Shown: positions 1 through 12,442 of the stretch, piece by piece
How the letters are laid out: every line of letters begins with the position of its first letter
Numbering within the stretch: position 1 is the stretch's first letter
Source of the DNA: Tethya wilhelma
Taxonomy: Eukaryota; Porifera; Demospongiae; Tethyida; Tethyidae
DNA: 64,000 bases
Reading direction: 5' to 3'
NCBI GenBank assembly: GCA_964030475.1
Contig: CAXIPT010000004.1
Span: 4,332,211-4,396,210 of the forward strand
Made by a program: the position numbers and the translations under genes
The notes under the pieces: generated by a model
Seen by the model: only the letters and a program-made list of their open reading frames with translations
What the model was told of the DNA's origin: nothing
Databases searched by the model: none

Positions 1-437
1 TACACTTTTGTATTCACGTGCAAGCTGTAAGCTGTCACTATTGCACTGTTAGCTTGCTCAATTTCAAGCAAAAAAATGCTTCCAAAGAAGATGAGAGTTT
101 GGTTGACAGTTGGTGATAGTAAGCTGAAACGTAACAAAATGGCCCACAAGTCTCGTTAACAGTTTTAAAGTCTGCATTTTGCTCATGCACACAACCTGCT
201 GCTGTCTTCATTTACCAAAATCTTCACTTTCATGAGCGTTAGCAAAAGTATTTGTATACGTGAGCTTCTACAGATGTATGTGTGTAGATCATGATTCACG
301 AAATGTTCAAAACAGCGAAGACAGCTTTCACCAACTTTTTGTGCCACAAAAATTTGGACCTACACAGTTTGCATTTACAATACTAAAACGTATACATCTA
401 TACAGGGCCCCAAAAGTTTAAAATTCTGGCATAGCTA
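1..437. other. AT-rich upstream spacer
   Basis: No exon-like reading frame, RNA gene or clear repeat is visible here. It is ordinary AT-rich spacer ahead of the inverted-repeat element that starts near position 438. Confidence 0.5.
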
Positions 438-1352
438 GTCCTGTCACAGAGAATTTGGACCCCCCTATTTTGGTCCCCCAGGTCCAAATACTTCGATGTG
501 GTTGGACCCACGGTCCAAAAACTTTATAGCATATGGACCCCCCGGTCCAAATACTTCAGCAAGTGCTTGAAGCTAATGTTCCTAGTTGTAGTATTTGGAC
601 CCCCATTCAAACGGTTTGAACAGCAGTGTTATATACTTAGCATAATATTATGCGGCATCCTTCTCATGAGTTGGTATTGACAGATAATAAAGGGAAGAGA
701 ATAAAATTTAAATCCTGCCAATGCATGCAATCTTTCACAGCTAGCTACTGAAAATGACTACACAATATTATTAATAAGTTAGCTATATAAAATCTAATGA
801 TGCACACCCAACTATTCAGTGATTGTCGGAGGCTCTTTCTTCTCACTGAGTAATCCAGTGTATAAAGCAGTAGAACAATCTGCGGGTAGAGAGACGATGG
901 AGGGAGTGGTAGAATTGTGAACCGTAATGATGATCAAATAATATTATGATGATGCACTTAAGTTAAACTTGATAATTATTTTATAATCTTAATTGCACAC
1001 TGTTAGTCTCGTTACTTATCTTAGGTTCTAAGAATAGTATATCCTATGCCTTCTCATGCGCAGTTAGAGCCTGATGATCCATTCTCTGCATGATGTTCCT
1101 ATACTCAGTCTATTGATCTAACTTGATTTGCTAGGACAGTGTTCTCTCAATAAAAAATTATCAGTTTCTATTGTGATGAATGTGTCTGAGTGTTTGTGCT
1201 CACCGTGCTGCTCGCGCTCATATCCTCTACCGTGATTGCACAAGGGGGTCCAAATATTTCAGAGGGGGTCAATTGCCTATGCATTATACTGAAGTATTTG
1301 TTCCGGGGGGTCTAAATACTACGGGGGTCCTTTTACTACGTGACAGTCCCTT
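438..1352. repeat. Inverted-repeat element with GGACCCCC subterminal motifs
   Basis: The left end (tcctgtcac then tttggaccccc, 440-475) is matched in reverse complement by the right end (gggggtcc then gtgacagtccc, 1323-1350). Between them, copies of ggtccaaatactt and its complement recur at about 480, 513, 551, 592, 1246 and 1310, in both orientations. Subterminal repeats inside imperfect terminal inverted repeats are typical of non-autonomous DNA transposons. No transposase frame is visible and I see no clear target-site duplication. The element ends about 450 bases upstream of the NCAPH2 start codon, so it could contribute to or disturb that promoter. Confidence 0.5.
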
Positions 1353-1807
1353 GTGATGGGACAGGGGGAGAAATAAAGAGCAAAGAGGGAGAGCCACAAT
1401 CTGGCAAGAGGATTCCACTGACTATAACAACGGTTGGCATATCAGACTGAATAGGACTGTGAATGTGACAAAATTTTGAAATTCTGCGCACAAAATGACT
1501 TAAATTATCTTGACCATTAATGTCATGACTTACCAGTCATGGGATTCTAGTCAGTAGATCTTCTAGAAAGCCTCTAGTTGTGAACTTTAGTAGTCTGGGA
1601 GCCAGGGGCCTTGCTCTGTCTTGTCTCAAGTCTTCATAAGTCTCTGAGTCAGCGGAGTATGGGGTATGGTAAAGATCGTCACATTGAACTTGTTTGGCGG
1701 GAAAATCAGACACAAGCACAAGACAGCTTTGAAGAAAACAAGTTGTGTTGGATTCGCAGCACTTAAGATTCGACTCTTGTCCGTCTCCTGGTCCGTAAGA
1801 GTCAGTC

Positions 1808-3328
1808 ATGACTGGTGGCAGTGTGTCTCCTACTAGCAGTCAGAGAGATGGTGGAGGAGGAGGTGACATTCACTCTCGTTTTGCCCATCTTCTACAACCC
1901 ATTCGAGACCTCACCAAGAACTGGGATGTTGATGTAGCCTCTCAATTAGAAGAGTATCTAGATGAAGTAAGTCTTTATCAGTGTGTGTTTATCTCTGATT
2001 TATTTAGTATTGACTGTGGTTTTGTGGTTGTTTTCTTGATGAAAAAGTGCTGATATTTGGTTTGTATATGTTCATACAGGTTTGATATTCTTTTGTTTAT
2101 TCATTCTCAGATTGAGTCTATCACTATCTCCTTCGATGGAGGAGCTACCAAGATGAACTTTGCTGAGGCAGCACTAGTTATACAGGGCTCTACTTGTGTG
2201 TACAGCAAAAAGGTTATGGTGTTGTGTTTCATGCGTAGACCTAATTAACCAGAAATGTTTGAAAATGCAACAGGCAACAGTGTAAACATCCCTATTTGAA
2301 GAGTGTACCATTGTAACACAGAAAAGTAATGTATTTAGGTGCCTTAAAAGTGAAAGGAAGGGTCTGGTGCCCAGACTAGTTTGAGCTAGCTATGTTTGGT
2401 CTGCCCCAGACCCCAATTGAACACATTATCTAGCAGTTTGTTTCTGTCCTGGGCTGCCAAACATAGTACAATAATATTATTGTAACCATTTCTACATACT
2501 TTGTGTAGTTCTAGCCACTTTTCACTCTTGTCCTATAGCTATGCTATTTGGACTGTATTTACATGTATGCATATATCTATGACAATACTTCACATCTTAA
2601 TTTATAGGTGGAGTACTTGTATGCTCTGGTCTACCAAACATTGGACCTCATAGCCAGCAAAAAGTAAGACCCTCTATTGCATTATATGACAATTATACAT
2701 GGCCTTCCATAATGAGGCATCAAATTGTGATGGTAATGTAATGCTAGGACTATGCATCCATATTCATCCTATCATTAGCTATTACTCTCATCCACTCAGG
2801 AAACTTGCTCAGGTGACTTCAGTCGACGATGAAGGCAGAGACAAAGATATCTCCTTTGCTGAGAGAAGAGAACATGATGAGGTAGGTGATGAGTGTGATA
2901 GGGACAGTTAATCCTGTCAACTTTCTGCAGGAGTCTATGTATGTTTGAGCCGGTGTACTAGGCCACTTGCTAGTAGCAGAATACCTACATGTAAATATAC
3001 CAACACATCTTTGCCTGAGTTAGCAATTAAGTCTAGCATTATGCTAGTATAAAGAGCTTTTGCAAAGTATTTGCATGGAGCATATAATGGGCGATCAAAC
3101 ACGATGGTGTTTTGGTACGTGTATCTGGGATGTTATTATGGACAATTCATTGTTAGTATACCACTTTATCACTCTCTCCATTTTCCTGTAGTTTCTGACT
3201 CTGGACGATCTACCTGTTGGTACCAACATTGATATGGTAGAAGGGTCAAAAGGTCGTGAGAGCAAGGTGTGTTTCTATTAAGACGACTTTTTTACAATCA
3301 TGCATACTTCAAATGCATGTACATACAT

Positions 3329-3369
<41 letters not shown>

Positions 3370-6300
3370 TGTTCTCCCAGCGTGCTGGTGTACCCTTGCC
3401 TCGAACTCCAGTGTCTCTCATTCAGCTCCATGACAGTGAGAGGGCAACAAGCACACCACTATTGAGGTCAGTGAACACAGTTGTAGCTGTTCATGAGTGT
3501 ATTGCAATATTTATAGACATGTGTAGTCGGTGTACTGTTCATATTGTGTGATCTTGTACCTGCCTTCTACAGAGCATTTATCAGTTATTGTTTTTTCATT
3601 CTCTGTTCTAACAGTTCCACTGGAGAAGTTCTTGGCAGCAGGCTAGATTACAAGGTATATGTTCAAATTTATATCTTCAACTCTTTCTTTCTTTCGTCAT
3701 AATTGCATTAAAAGTACATCAAAAATTTTTGCAGTTGAATATCAGTAGTGTGCACTCTTGTGGAGCACTCTTATTAGAGCCCACCAACCACCTGGTCATT
3801 GAAGTGAAGATGACCAACAGCAAAGACCCCATACCTATCACATATGATACACCTGCCGAGAAGGTCAAAGGTTAGTTCCAAATTGCTATAAACGGAGTTA
3901 CATGTACATACCATATAGCAGGTTAATTGCTGTATTAAAAAGTTCTACATTAATATATGCAAGTACACACAGTGCTCTCTGGCAGCATGGCCAAAAAAGA
4001 CCTTGCAATTTAGTTTAGACACACTTTACTGGTTACATGCAGCCCTCTTAACACCTGGCACTGCTAGTAACTCTCTCCCCCCACCCGATGTTTCCATGGT
4101 GATGGATGATGATGGTGGTCTTGGTGGCTACAGTGATGATGAGTGGGCGGGGCTACCTGATAATGAGGACAAATCAAAGGTCACTAATGAGGTAAAGAAA
4201 TTCAAAATGTGTTGGATAACATTTTAAATACAAGATGTACATAATAGTACATTGTCCACTGACTATCACCAAGTGTGGACTCTTGTCCTTTACACTATAG
4301 AGCTCCTGCAATTGATGTCATCAAAAGCGGAAGCATTTTGAAGCGATACAATGAATTAGTTATTTTTGCCATATGGAAATAAATGACAGCTACTAGTTTC
4401 TCCGTATTGCTCTGTACATTTTTGCCATACGGAAGTGACTCATTTTACGTAATTGCAAGAGCTCTATGACAGCTATAGGAACTGTGCAAACTGCAAATAC
4501 TTACGCAAATAGTTAGACTCCTTTGTTGTGAAAAGTTAGATATCTGGTGTTTCCCTCTCACCCTCCCTCCTGTTAGTCCTTGCAGAGAAGGAGGTCTCTT
4601 CGACTGAAGATCAAAGAGGAGAAGACTGTTGACCCCTGGAAGCTTCTTGACCCCCACGACCCTGGCAGCCCAGCAGAGAACAAACCCTTCAAGAAAGGTA
4701 CAGTGCGTATTTTGTACTTGTCTCTGCAGCTATAGAACTTTGCATGTACATTGTCTCTTAAGTGATCTGCACACTTCATTTGACTAACTTTTAGTTTTGA
4801 GTTTTAGTATGTATATTTTCAGCTTCACTCAATTGGTAATGCATAGTTACACTTGAAGTTATCCAATAGAGTAATTAGCTACATCTTCAAATGAGGTTAT
4901 ATTTCTTTTGCACTTTATTATGTGTGCATGTATCAGTGAGGACTTTTACGTGACATTTCAGGTAACACGTTTCGTATTCCTCCCTCTTTGAAGAAGATCA
5001 CCAGTCGCAAGAGGAAGAAGAGTGCTTCGATGCCTCCCTCAGAGTCACTGGCACAGTTCCTCCTCAAATCATGTCAGTTGCTATAATGTCAAGTTGACTA
5101 TTATACACAGTAAAAATACACCATGTGTGCAGTACAGACTGTCAGCCATGCATGGGTGTACTGTGTTAAGTCACATAATAATTCATGGTCTTATCCATCT
5201 TCTCTATTGTGTACTGTATAACTGGTTTCCCACAGTCTACTCCTGTTCTTCAATGTTTCCCAAGAACCCACTAAAGGCTCCACAATCATCAGGTAGTACA
5301 GACCTACATCTGTATGTGCTTGCTGTGTTAGCCATTTTCACTATAAAAAGTGTCTACGATAAGAAACATTATTGTGGAAATTGTGCATATGTTAACTTTT
5401 GTGTATGTGAAAACACTGCAATTGTTTTACTGTACTCGTTCAGAGTTTGAAGGGTTGTACTGGGCTGAGCAGACCAATAGAAGAGTCCAGAGACGCAAAG
5501 AGAATATCAAACTGGTAAGATTGATGTGTACACGTCAACAATATGTATATTGACAAATAAAGTTGTATTGGTGGACTGCATTGTTTCATATGCTAAGCTA
5601 TGGCATGTGTTTTGGAAACAATGTAGCCAAGTGAGATATCTGATGAGTTCATGTACTTGCACTTACATGAAATATAAGTTAGTAACAACTTCTTATTGCC
5701 ACCTCACTATAATTGTACAAGTACAAAAAACATAAGAAATATAATAGAAACATAGGAATGGCCAAATCGTAAAAAAGTGAGCAAACAAGATAGGAATGGT
5801 TGTTAGATTTAACGAGGAGCTCATTTCACAGTGTCACATATGCTCATATCCCTACTGAGCTCGATGACATTGTAGACACAGGAATGAACTCACTATAATT
5901 GTATTGTATACTAACCAGATGTATTTTATGTGTCCAGAGTCGTACTCACAAGGAGTCAGTGATTGCTCTGGAGCAGCAAGCTAAGGAGGCTGATGATGAG
6001 GATGGGGCAGAGGGATATCAGCCGATGGGAGGAGGTGAGCAGTACAATCCACGTTGGGGTGGGGGGGTTAATGTGGACAGTTGAAATTACCTTCTTTAAA
6101 TATGCTTATTATTCCATGGGTTACATGTGAAGAACATGCTGTTCATGTGTTTGCATCATGCTAGTCATACTACGTGAGGAAGTTGACTAGTTTCTAGTTT
6201 TTTTTCTGTTGCAGTGCTAGTGAGTTCTATAGCTCATTAGTGATCTTGAGCATTCGACTAGAAATTCAAAAGACGTGGGTTTGACTCCCACCTAGATTTA

Positions 6301-7091
6301 ATGATTTTTTCTATTGATTTTCATATGTTTTACTTCATTCTTAGGCTTTGATATTAACTACTCTTGAAATAGAAATGGGGAGAGCCTAGAACACACTTGT
6401 GTGTTCCTGGCTTTATATACATACAGTCTGTGTTAGTTTACAGGTCTATGTATTTGCACACCATGTAGTTCTTGTTGCATCACACTGTCAGTGTACTATT
6501 GTACTATTCCTCCCTCTCTCTTTAGACTATTCTGATCATGACGATGATGTTGTTCTGGGAGGTGAAATGGGAGGAGCTGATGACATTGGATTTGGTGGAT
6601 CTTTTGAAGGATTGGCTGAAGGCAGCTCTAGTGGCGGACCATTCCAAGGAGTTGAACCAATAGGTACACACTGTGTAGCTACGATGTCAAGTGCTGCCAT
6701 AATATTATATCAATACATTGGTGGTATATTGCATGTGAAAAGCTTTTACCTAATAGCTATGAAAAATCGCTTAATTTTTAGGTGGGTGGTTCAATGACTT
6801 AAGATTAATGCTCTCCAATCTTATACTTACAAGAATTTCTTGATAGATATAATTTCTCTCTAGGAATACAAGTACAAGCTATTCAAATTGCATCAAACTA
6901 TAGACTTGTTGAAATGTACAGACAGGCAAACAGTATCAATTAAATTTTCACATGCACTGTATATATGTTAAGTAAATACTGCATTTGTGCATGTCCTTTG
7001 CCTCTCAGCACTGGAAGATCAATCGCAACCAATGACAATCGGAAGTGCGAAAGTCGTTCAAAATTATGAAGACCTTGTTCGAAACTATGTC
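1808..7091 (+). CDS. NCAPH2: Condensin-2 complex subunit H2, exons 1-16 (N-terminal and central parts)
   Basis: NCAPH2 is the kleisin-family subunit of condensin II, which compacts and organises mitotic chromosomes in the nucleus. I read 16 exons with GT/AG borders: 1808-1966, 2111-2212, 2608-2663, 2800-2881, 3192-3266, 3381-3466, 3615-3654, 3735-3870, 4043-4191, 4586-4697, 4962-5072, 5236-5292, 5444-5514, 5938-6034, 6526-6663, 7009-7091. Exon 1 carries the family signature [16 protein letters not shown] and exon 2 has [12 protein letters not shown] and CVYSKK, as in vertebrate NCAPH2. Exon 10 has [10 protein letters not shown] and KPFKKG, and exon 13 has GLYWAEQ. Exon 16 ends in phase 0 with [10 protein letters not shown], and the next phase-0 exon lies at 34158. 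With the three last exons the product is 653 residues, near the roughly 600 of the human protein. The start is the first ATG before the conserved block. Acidic central exons (14-15) are poorly conserved. Exon borders are manual calls. Confidence 0.93.
4300..4474. repeat. Short inverted-repeat element in an NCAPH2 intron
   Basis: About 175 bases in the intron between exons 9 and 10 are bounded by atagagctcctgcaatt on the left and its near-perfect inverted copy (aattgcaagagctctat) on the right. There is no coding content. It looks like a miniature inverted-repeat transposable element. The intron still has a normal acceptor at 4584-4585. Confidence 0.5.
5718..5888. repeat. Truncated copy of the acaagtacaaaaaacat inverted-repeat family
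   Basis: This carries the left arm and centre of the element seen complete at 49053-49337 and 50412-50673 (acaagtacaaaaaacat, ggaatggccaaatcgtaaa, gtgagcaaacaagatagg, gacattgtagacacagg). The right arm is missing after gaact. The truncated element is bracketed by two copies of tcactataattgta (about 5704-5717 and 5889-5902). It lies in the intron before NCAPH2 exon 14. Confidence 0.65.
6223..6299 (+). pseudogene. tRNA-like sequence or tRNA-derived SINE remnant
   Basis: A 77-base cloverleaf can be drawn in an NCAPH2 intron. The acceptor strands agttcta and tagattt pair with one mismatch. The D stem is gctc/gagc. A weak anticodon stem holds the loop ctagaaa, which would read AGA. The T arm gtggg-tttgact-cccac is perfect and resembles a B box with one change from GGTTCGA. 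An AGA anticodon would mean serine, but serine tRNAs have a long variable arm and this one is short. The anticodon stem also has a C:C mismatch. A pseudogene or SINE head is more likely than a working tRNA. Confidence 0.4.
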
Positions 7092-7762
7092 GTAAGTTGC
7101 AAATTCATGTGGAGGACCATACAGTGTTGTCCCAAGATATTTTAGCCTCTCTGGGGTTAATAGTAAATTGCTGTATTGCTGCATTCTGGGTTAATTGCTC
7201 ACAGGCAGTCAGGTTCATAGTCATGTGGCTTTTCATGTTTGTGTGACCAGCATTACAATTGCTGTTTGTGTTAGTTTGTCTGTTGTGGGGACGTTGTAGG
7301 TCTACAGTAACCCACCAGTACATCGATGGGGGTGCAGCCACCCATATACATATACATGTGCTGTACCTTGATATACAGTGTATGTTATGTGTATTGGCCT
7401 ACACAATCAGCAAGCTGTGTGCCATATTACTATGAGTGTATGTTCATACAAACCTGTACATCTCTAAAATGGTCCCCTAACTCCCTCTGATGTGAGTGTA
7501 CAAGCGTTGTTACAGTAAATATTTATCACGGTGAACTGTTGGGCAAAGTAAATGTAAAATGTAATCACATCTAACACCATTGTTACTGTTATGTTATTTC
7601 ATATGTAAACAAAATATAACATAGGAACGAGGTTCACAAGAAACAAACATTAGCAAAAAGTTAATAACAACAACGGTTACAATAATTATAATAAGTAGTA
7701 ATATGTGTACATCTACATAATACATCTATCTGTGTAAGAAATTAACAACCTTCAACTGAAGA
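7092..7762. other. Intron sequence between NCAPH2 exon 16 and the kinase array
   Basis: No exon or repeat was recognised. It holds the donor gtaagt of NCAPH2 exon 16 at its start and the presumed 3' flank of the first kinase-kelch gene, which reads toward it from the right. Confidence 0.5.
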
Positions 7763-10089
7763 TTAAACAACTGTGGCTATTTCAACAGATTCAGTCTTAC
7801 TGTGCATGTTGGTAGTGGTACACCCACCAACCACCATGATCTCATTGTTGGGCAGAACAGCTGAAAAACAACAGAACCGACTCCTCATCATCTTGCTGAT
7901 GGCCTCCCATGTGTTGGACACAGGATGGTATATGTGTACATCCGAGGTGGGTGTGTTCTTTGTGTCATTGCCTCCTATGGTCAGCAGCCGGCCATACAGG
8001 GTCACACAGGTGAAGCCTATCACAGGAAGGTCTGCGATTCTGTGCCACACCATGGATCTGGATCGAGGGCGACGTGTGAGTGATAGAGACTTCATCATAC
8101 GTTCGTCTTGTTTTGAGCGTCGAGACTGTAGGAGGTTTGCAAGAGAGCATGTGTAGACTTGTCTTGTTGCCCCGCTGTCTGTGAACCCTCCAAGGAAGTA
8201 GGCACTCTCCCTGCAGAGGGTAGCTGAGGCCTGAGAGAGAGGCTCAGGAAGGTCCGTGGCAGTCGACCATTCTCGAGTGTCCATGTCCATGATTTCAACT
8301 TTTCTAATTCGCCTGCCATTCTCGTTAATTCCTCCAGCAACTATCAGAGCTTGTTGAGTGTAGAGCGCTACAGTAGCTGATCTCTTGGTGGGCATTTTGG
8401 GGAATATTTCCTTCCACTCTTGGCTGTGGTCTTGTCCAGTGAGACTAAAGAGTTGGTTGGTCACCTTACCAGATCCTTCCTTCCCTCCAATGGCAGTGAG
8501 GAGGTTGCTCACGATGGCTAGAGAACACGCACCTGTTTTGCACTCTGGTAGTTGATCCCATGTGTCCTCTGTCAGGTCATAGATGTAGATCTCTCGAGTT
8601 GAAGCAGGCCTAAAATAAACAGTGTCACCATCGACAATGGCGTCAGACCCCCTGTACATCTTGCACGGTGCTTGTTTGGCCTGCCTCCACCTCAACTTGA
8701 AGCTGTCTGTCTTACTGGCAGTTGCAGTGTCGGCACTAGCCATGGAGCTAGACTCAGAAATATCATCAGTATCGATGAGATTCCATTCCATTCGTGGCTG
8801 ATTCTCGAGTTGCTTTTCAAGTTCCTGGATCCGTTTCTGATAGTTGATTGTTGTTTCTAGACTTGCTTCAAATTGCTTGGAGACATTTCTCAGTTGTCTC
8901 TCTCTCTCTTCGATCAGCTTCTCCTTGTCTCTGATGACTTGTCTAAGCTCTTGGCACTCTTGTTGACTAGACTTTGCAGTCTTTTTACTCTCGTGTAATA
9001 TGTGTTCTTTTTCTTTCAAGTAACTCTTTTGTGATTCGATGATGTCTTGAAGTTTTTCAAGTTTCTGAACGTGTTCTTGTTTCAATTTATCAACTGACTC
9101 CTCTTCACACTGCAATTGTTGCTGGTCAGAGAGTGACCGTTCAGTGACAGTGTTTTCTGTCCACTCTATAGTACCATTTGCCTTGAGTGTGTTCTGATGT
9201 TCTGGCAAACTTTCACAGGTGTGCTCATTTGTTGATTTCAGTCTTTCTGCAGCTTCTGTAACACTGTTGGTAAACTGATGTGTTTCTTTCAGAGCTGCTA
9301 CTCTATGACACAGCTCCTGAGCTGAAGGACGTTCAGCGTCCATATCTTTGAGGCAGTCGAATGCAATGGCTAGAAGAGGGTGGTTGGGATCAACTAGACC
9401 AATGTGGTTGTTTCTTCGTTCAACTTCTGAGACTCTCACTTCTACCATACCACCTGGGAACTGAGGATGGTCGATCTGAACTGTCTTGTGACGCTCGCCA
9501 GGCTTAGGGAAGATCCTTGTCAAAATTTGAACAATCAGCACCCCGATTGCAAAGCAGTCGATCTTTACAGTGTAGACAGGATTCTCTTTCACAGCTTCAG
9601 GAGGCATGTAGGCATCTGTACCTGGGCACATGGTGGCAGATATGCGAGTACTTTGGGAATTTGCATCAGCAAACTTTGCCATACCGAAATCAGTTACTTT
9701 CGCTTTGACATTTCCACATAGCAACACATTGTTGCTGGAGAGATCCCTGTGAGTGATTCCATTTGAATGGAGATAGGATATGGCTAATGTGATGTGGTGG
9801 CAGAATTTGACCTGGATGTGGTAGGGGACTGCATTTGGTGAACTTTCCAAGAAGTGGGTCAAGCTATCGTCCATTAGCTCCATGAGTAACACTGGCAGGC
9901 CAGTTTGAGGATCTTGATGTGTGCCCAGGAACTGTACGATGTTTGGATGCTTTATTGCACTCATGAACTCACACTCCTGCATGAAACGACTAATGGGTAA
10001 TCTGTGTTCTTTTTGACGTTCAATTTGTTGTTGAGCGTTTGGATCAATAAGAGTTGGGTGAATGATTTTAGCAGCACAAAGCAGATCAT
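7763..10089 (-). CDS. Kinase - coiled coil - kelch protein, copy 1 (5' end missing at a gap)
   Basis: Intronless minus-strand gene truncated by the N at 10090, so the glycine loop and start codon are absent. It begins at DLLCAAKII, which holds the ATP-binding lysine. It then has HRDLSSNN (catalytic Asp and Asn), DFGMAK, and CPGTDAYMPPEA (activation segment end). A glutamine- and glutamate-rich coiled coil of about 150 residues follows. The C-terminal region has kelch-type Gly-Gly repeats (LTAIGGKEG, LIVAGGINE, AYFLGGFTD, LLTIGGNDT, IMVVGGCTT) before a stop at 7763. The catalytic loop lacks the lysine of HRDLK serine/threonine kinases, which points to the tyrosine kinase-like (TKL) group. No signal peptide or membrane segment is seen, so a cytosolic protein is likely. 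It is about 97.5% identical in protein to the copy at 17322-18875 over their overlap. Upstream Cys-Val reading is microsatellite artefact. Confidence 0.9.
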
Positions 10090-10090
10090 N

Positions 10091-10156
<66 letters not shown>
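10091..10156. repeat. AC microsatellite
   Basis: A pure (AC)n run of about 66 bases immediately follows the N at 10090. The matching arm has a GT run of about 45 bases at 35048-35092. Kinase copy 2 reads atcacacagag at the equivalent point, so an assembler could have joined unrelated reads on the AC overlap. Confidence 0.95.
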
Positions 10157-10158
<2 letters not shown>

Positions 10159-10168
10159 ATCAGCCTAC

Positions 10169-11047
10169 CAGTTGTAAAGTGGCAGCAAAGATTCTTGAAA
10201 TCTCAAAAGGTGGATGATCTTCAACAATCTCACTAAAGGGCAGTGATCCTTTCTCTTCATTGGCTAAGTCTCTTCGTTCGAATTCCTTTAGAATGTTGTC
10301 ACCATATAAATGGATGTCAAATACTCCATGTTGCTCCTGCAAACAGTATATTGATACACAAAGTTATCACAGAACCCTTTAGTAGGAGCACATTGGAAAA
10401 GTAATAAAAGATTGGAATGGGTAATGATTTGGGAAGCTTCAGGCAATTTACACAGTGAAAACTGACTAGTAGTTAATTTTGAATATGGCGCAGATCATCG
10501 AGATGATGTAGAAACACTGGCTACAATAAGGAGAAGGCAACTTCTATCTTGTATCTAGCTAAAAGCACCTGCAGACCAATAATACCAAGTGAATACCAAG
10601 TTTAATCACCCCACTTTTGAATGGGAGCATTTTAAGAAAGTTGTGCCAACATGGAGAGTAAGATACCTGTCCAGTCAGACATAGACCAGTTTGTAGCTAA
10701 GAAGGTCAGAGAATTTCCCATTGCCACATAGAAAAGAAAACAGTGGAGAAAATTGGAGCATTAGCATATATTTGCTTGTGTTCAACAGTTTTAGCAAATG
10801 TTTTGGGTTTATTGCAAAGAGAATGAGCTTGGACAATTGATCTTTGCAAAAAATAAGATACCAGTAATTCAAATACAAGAACTACATTCATTGGTAAGGT
10901 TATGAAGCCAACAATAAATGCTATTTCTGTTTCTTTGCCATATACCTCCATCTGAAGTTTAGGTTTAATTCTTTGCTCCCATTCTTGGACTCTCTTGGAG
11001 AGATCAGTTTCATGGACATACATCAACACTCCAGACATAGTCGACTC
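10169..11047 (-). pseudogene. NCAPH2: Reverse-strand duplicate of NCAPH2 exons 17 and 18
   Basis: On the minus strand, 10946-11047 and 10169-10336 repeat the exons found on the plus strand at 34158-34259 and 34869-35036. They encode VHETDLSKRVQEWEQ and EQHGVFDIHLYGDNIL with the same splice borders. The final exon (35379-35516) has no copy here because the arm ends at the AC run. As placed, these two exons have no usable neighbours, so they are a duplicated fragment or allelic copy, not a gene. Confidence 0.85.
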
Positions 11048-11911
11048 CTATAGTGTGCGTATGTGAGAGTGTGTGTGTTCATCGCACAGTGTGTTTGCAT
11101 ATCAAATGCCCTACATGTTACACATCATGAACACATGTGGTTTGCCTCCACATTCCTGTGGTATAGTTTAACACCCACATCAAATAGTCAACACAAAAGA
11201 TCATACACATTGAATATAAACACACATGCACACACTTTGCATTCATAGATCTAAATTTAGCATCCAAGAAATATATAGACAACTGTTTGTGGTTAGAGGC
11301 AGTCAGTGAGTATATAAGGAATACAAAAGTCACACAACCTAAAGTTGCAGTTTGAAGCAAGAAGCATTATCATCATTTTCAGATTAGTAAAATTAGATCT
11401 GAAGTTAGTATTCCTACTACCTTTCAAGCACCGTGTATTCACCTGTTCTGAGGGATGTTTGCAAAGAAAAGTAACCTACCATTAAAAGTAAGTGCATATC
11501 ACTGCAGCTGCAATCGTATTGAATAAGTATGATACATATATACACAAAACAAAGAATCCAGTTCATACATGGTTACAAAGTATAAGTTTGCATGGATACA
11601 ATATATGTCTAAATTTATTTGATTGAGGAGTTGGCCTTCAACTTATTACATTGACTTCATTGTTATCCCTTATTAGCAAACAAAGGCACTAATCATTACT
11701 GATTATTGACCCAGATCATCCTATAAGCCACATTCATAGAGCATGCACGTGCAAACATGCTCCATACCATATGACATCATATATTCCATTCTTTAGAACT
11801 AAAGTGTGATAGACACACAAGTACATGTGAGATCAGAGGCAGTACATCATGATACTGCATGCCTTGTGCAAAAGTGTTAGTCAATAGTCACTCATGCCCT
11901 GCTGATAGGAA

Positions 11912-12382
11912 CTGAAGTGCATCCATGTACAGGATAGGTATTTAACTGTTAGCAAACTTAGAAAGTAGAGAAAGAGAGCCAGCATGTACTATTATGTGTG
12001 TAAGTCATGAGTCAGTACTTTCATTCAGCTAGCCAGGTTCTCACACTGTTGACAGTGAATATGAGAGCTCCTGGGAAAGAAGCTAACATTGGTGATAAAG
12101 GGCCACGTATTACAACAGACTAATTAGTACTTAGGAAAATAACAGCTCATGAATTTTGGTCAGGTTCAAGGAAGGTGGGAGGAGCCCAACACCATGCCAT
12201 GCACTGCTAACGAAATCCAATGAACCACTTTAAAACAGCCCAATAATAATGCTGTTGAACTACACATGATATGTACAATACTAATTTTAAATTTGAACAC
12301 AATATTGTCTTTGTGGTTTCAAGCTTCATAAGTTATGTTGCACTTGCTTGAGCATTAAGTTGTCTATAAAATAAACCACAAG

Positions 12383-12442
<60 letters not shown>

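Noticed and set aside
1537..1809. Minus-strand 90-codon open frame that starts at the NCAPH2 start codon
   Set aside because: It overlaps the NCAPH2 ATG by two bases and has no recognisable domain. A donor-like gtaagt lies just past its stop, not within it. Probably promoter or 5' leader sequence.
3329..3369. Serine-leucine-rich frames over the CT run in NCAPH2
   Set aside because: This is a CT microsatellite forming the polypyrimidine tract of the intron before exon 6.
9467..9721. Plus-strand frames that recur in kinase copies 1 and 2
   Set aside because: They are antisense shadows of conserved kinase coding sequence; repetition follows from gene duplication.
10091..10156. Poly Cys-Val protein start for kinase copy 1
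   Set aside because: It is translation of the AC microsatellite after a gap N. Sister genes have a normal kinase N-terminus instead.
12386..12438. Regular repeats as a CRISPR-like array
   Set aside because: These are plain dinucleotide microsatellites without spacers, in an animal genome.
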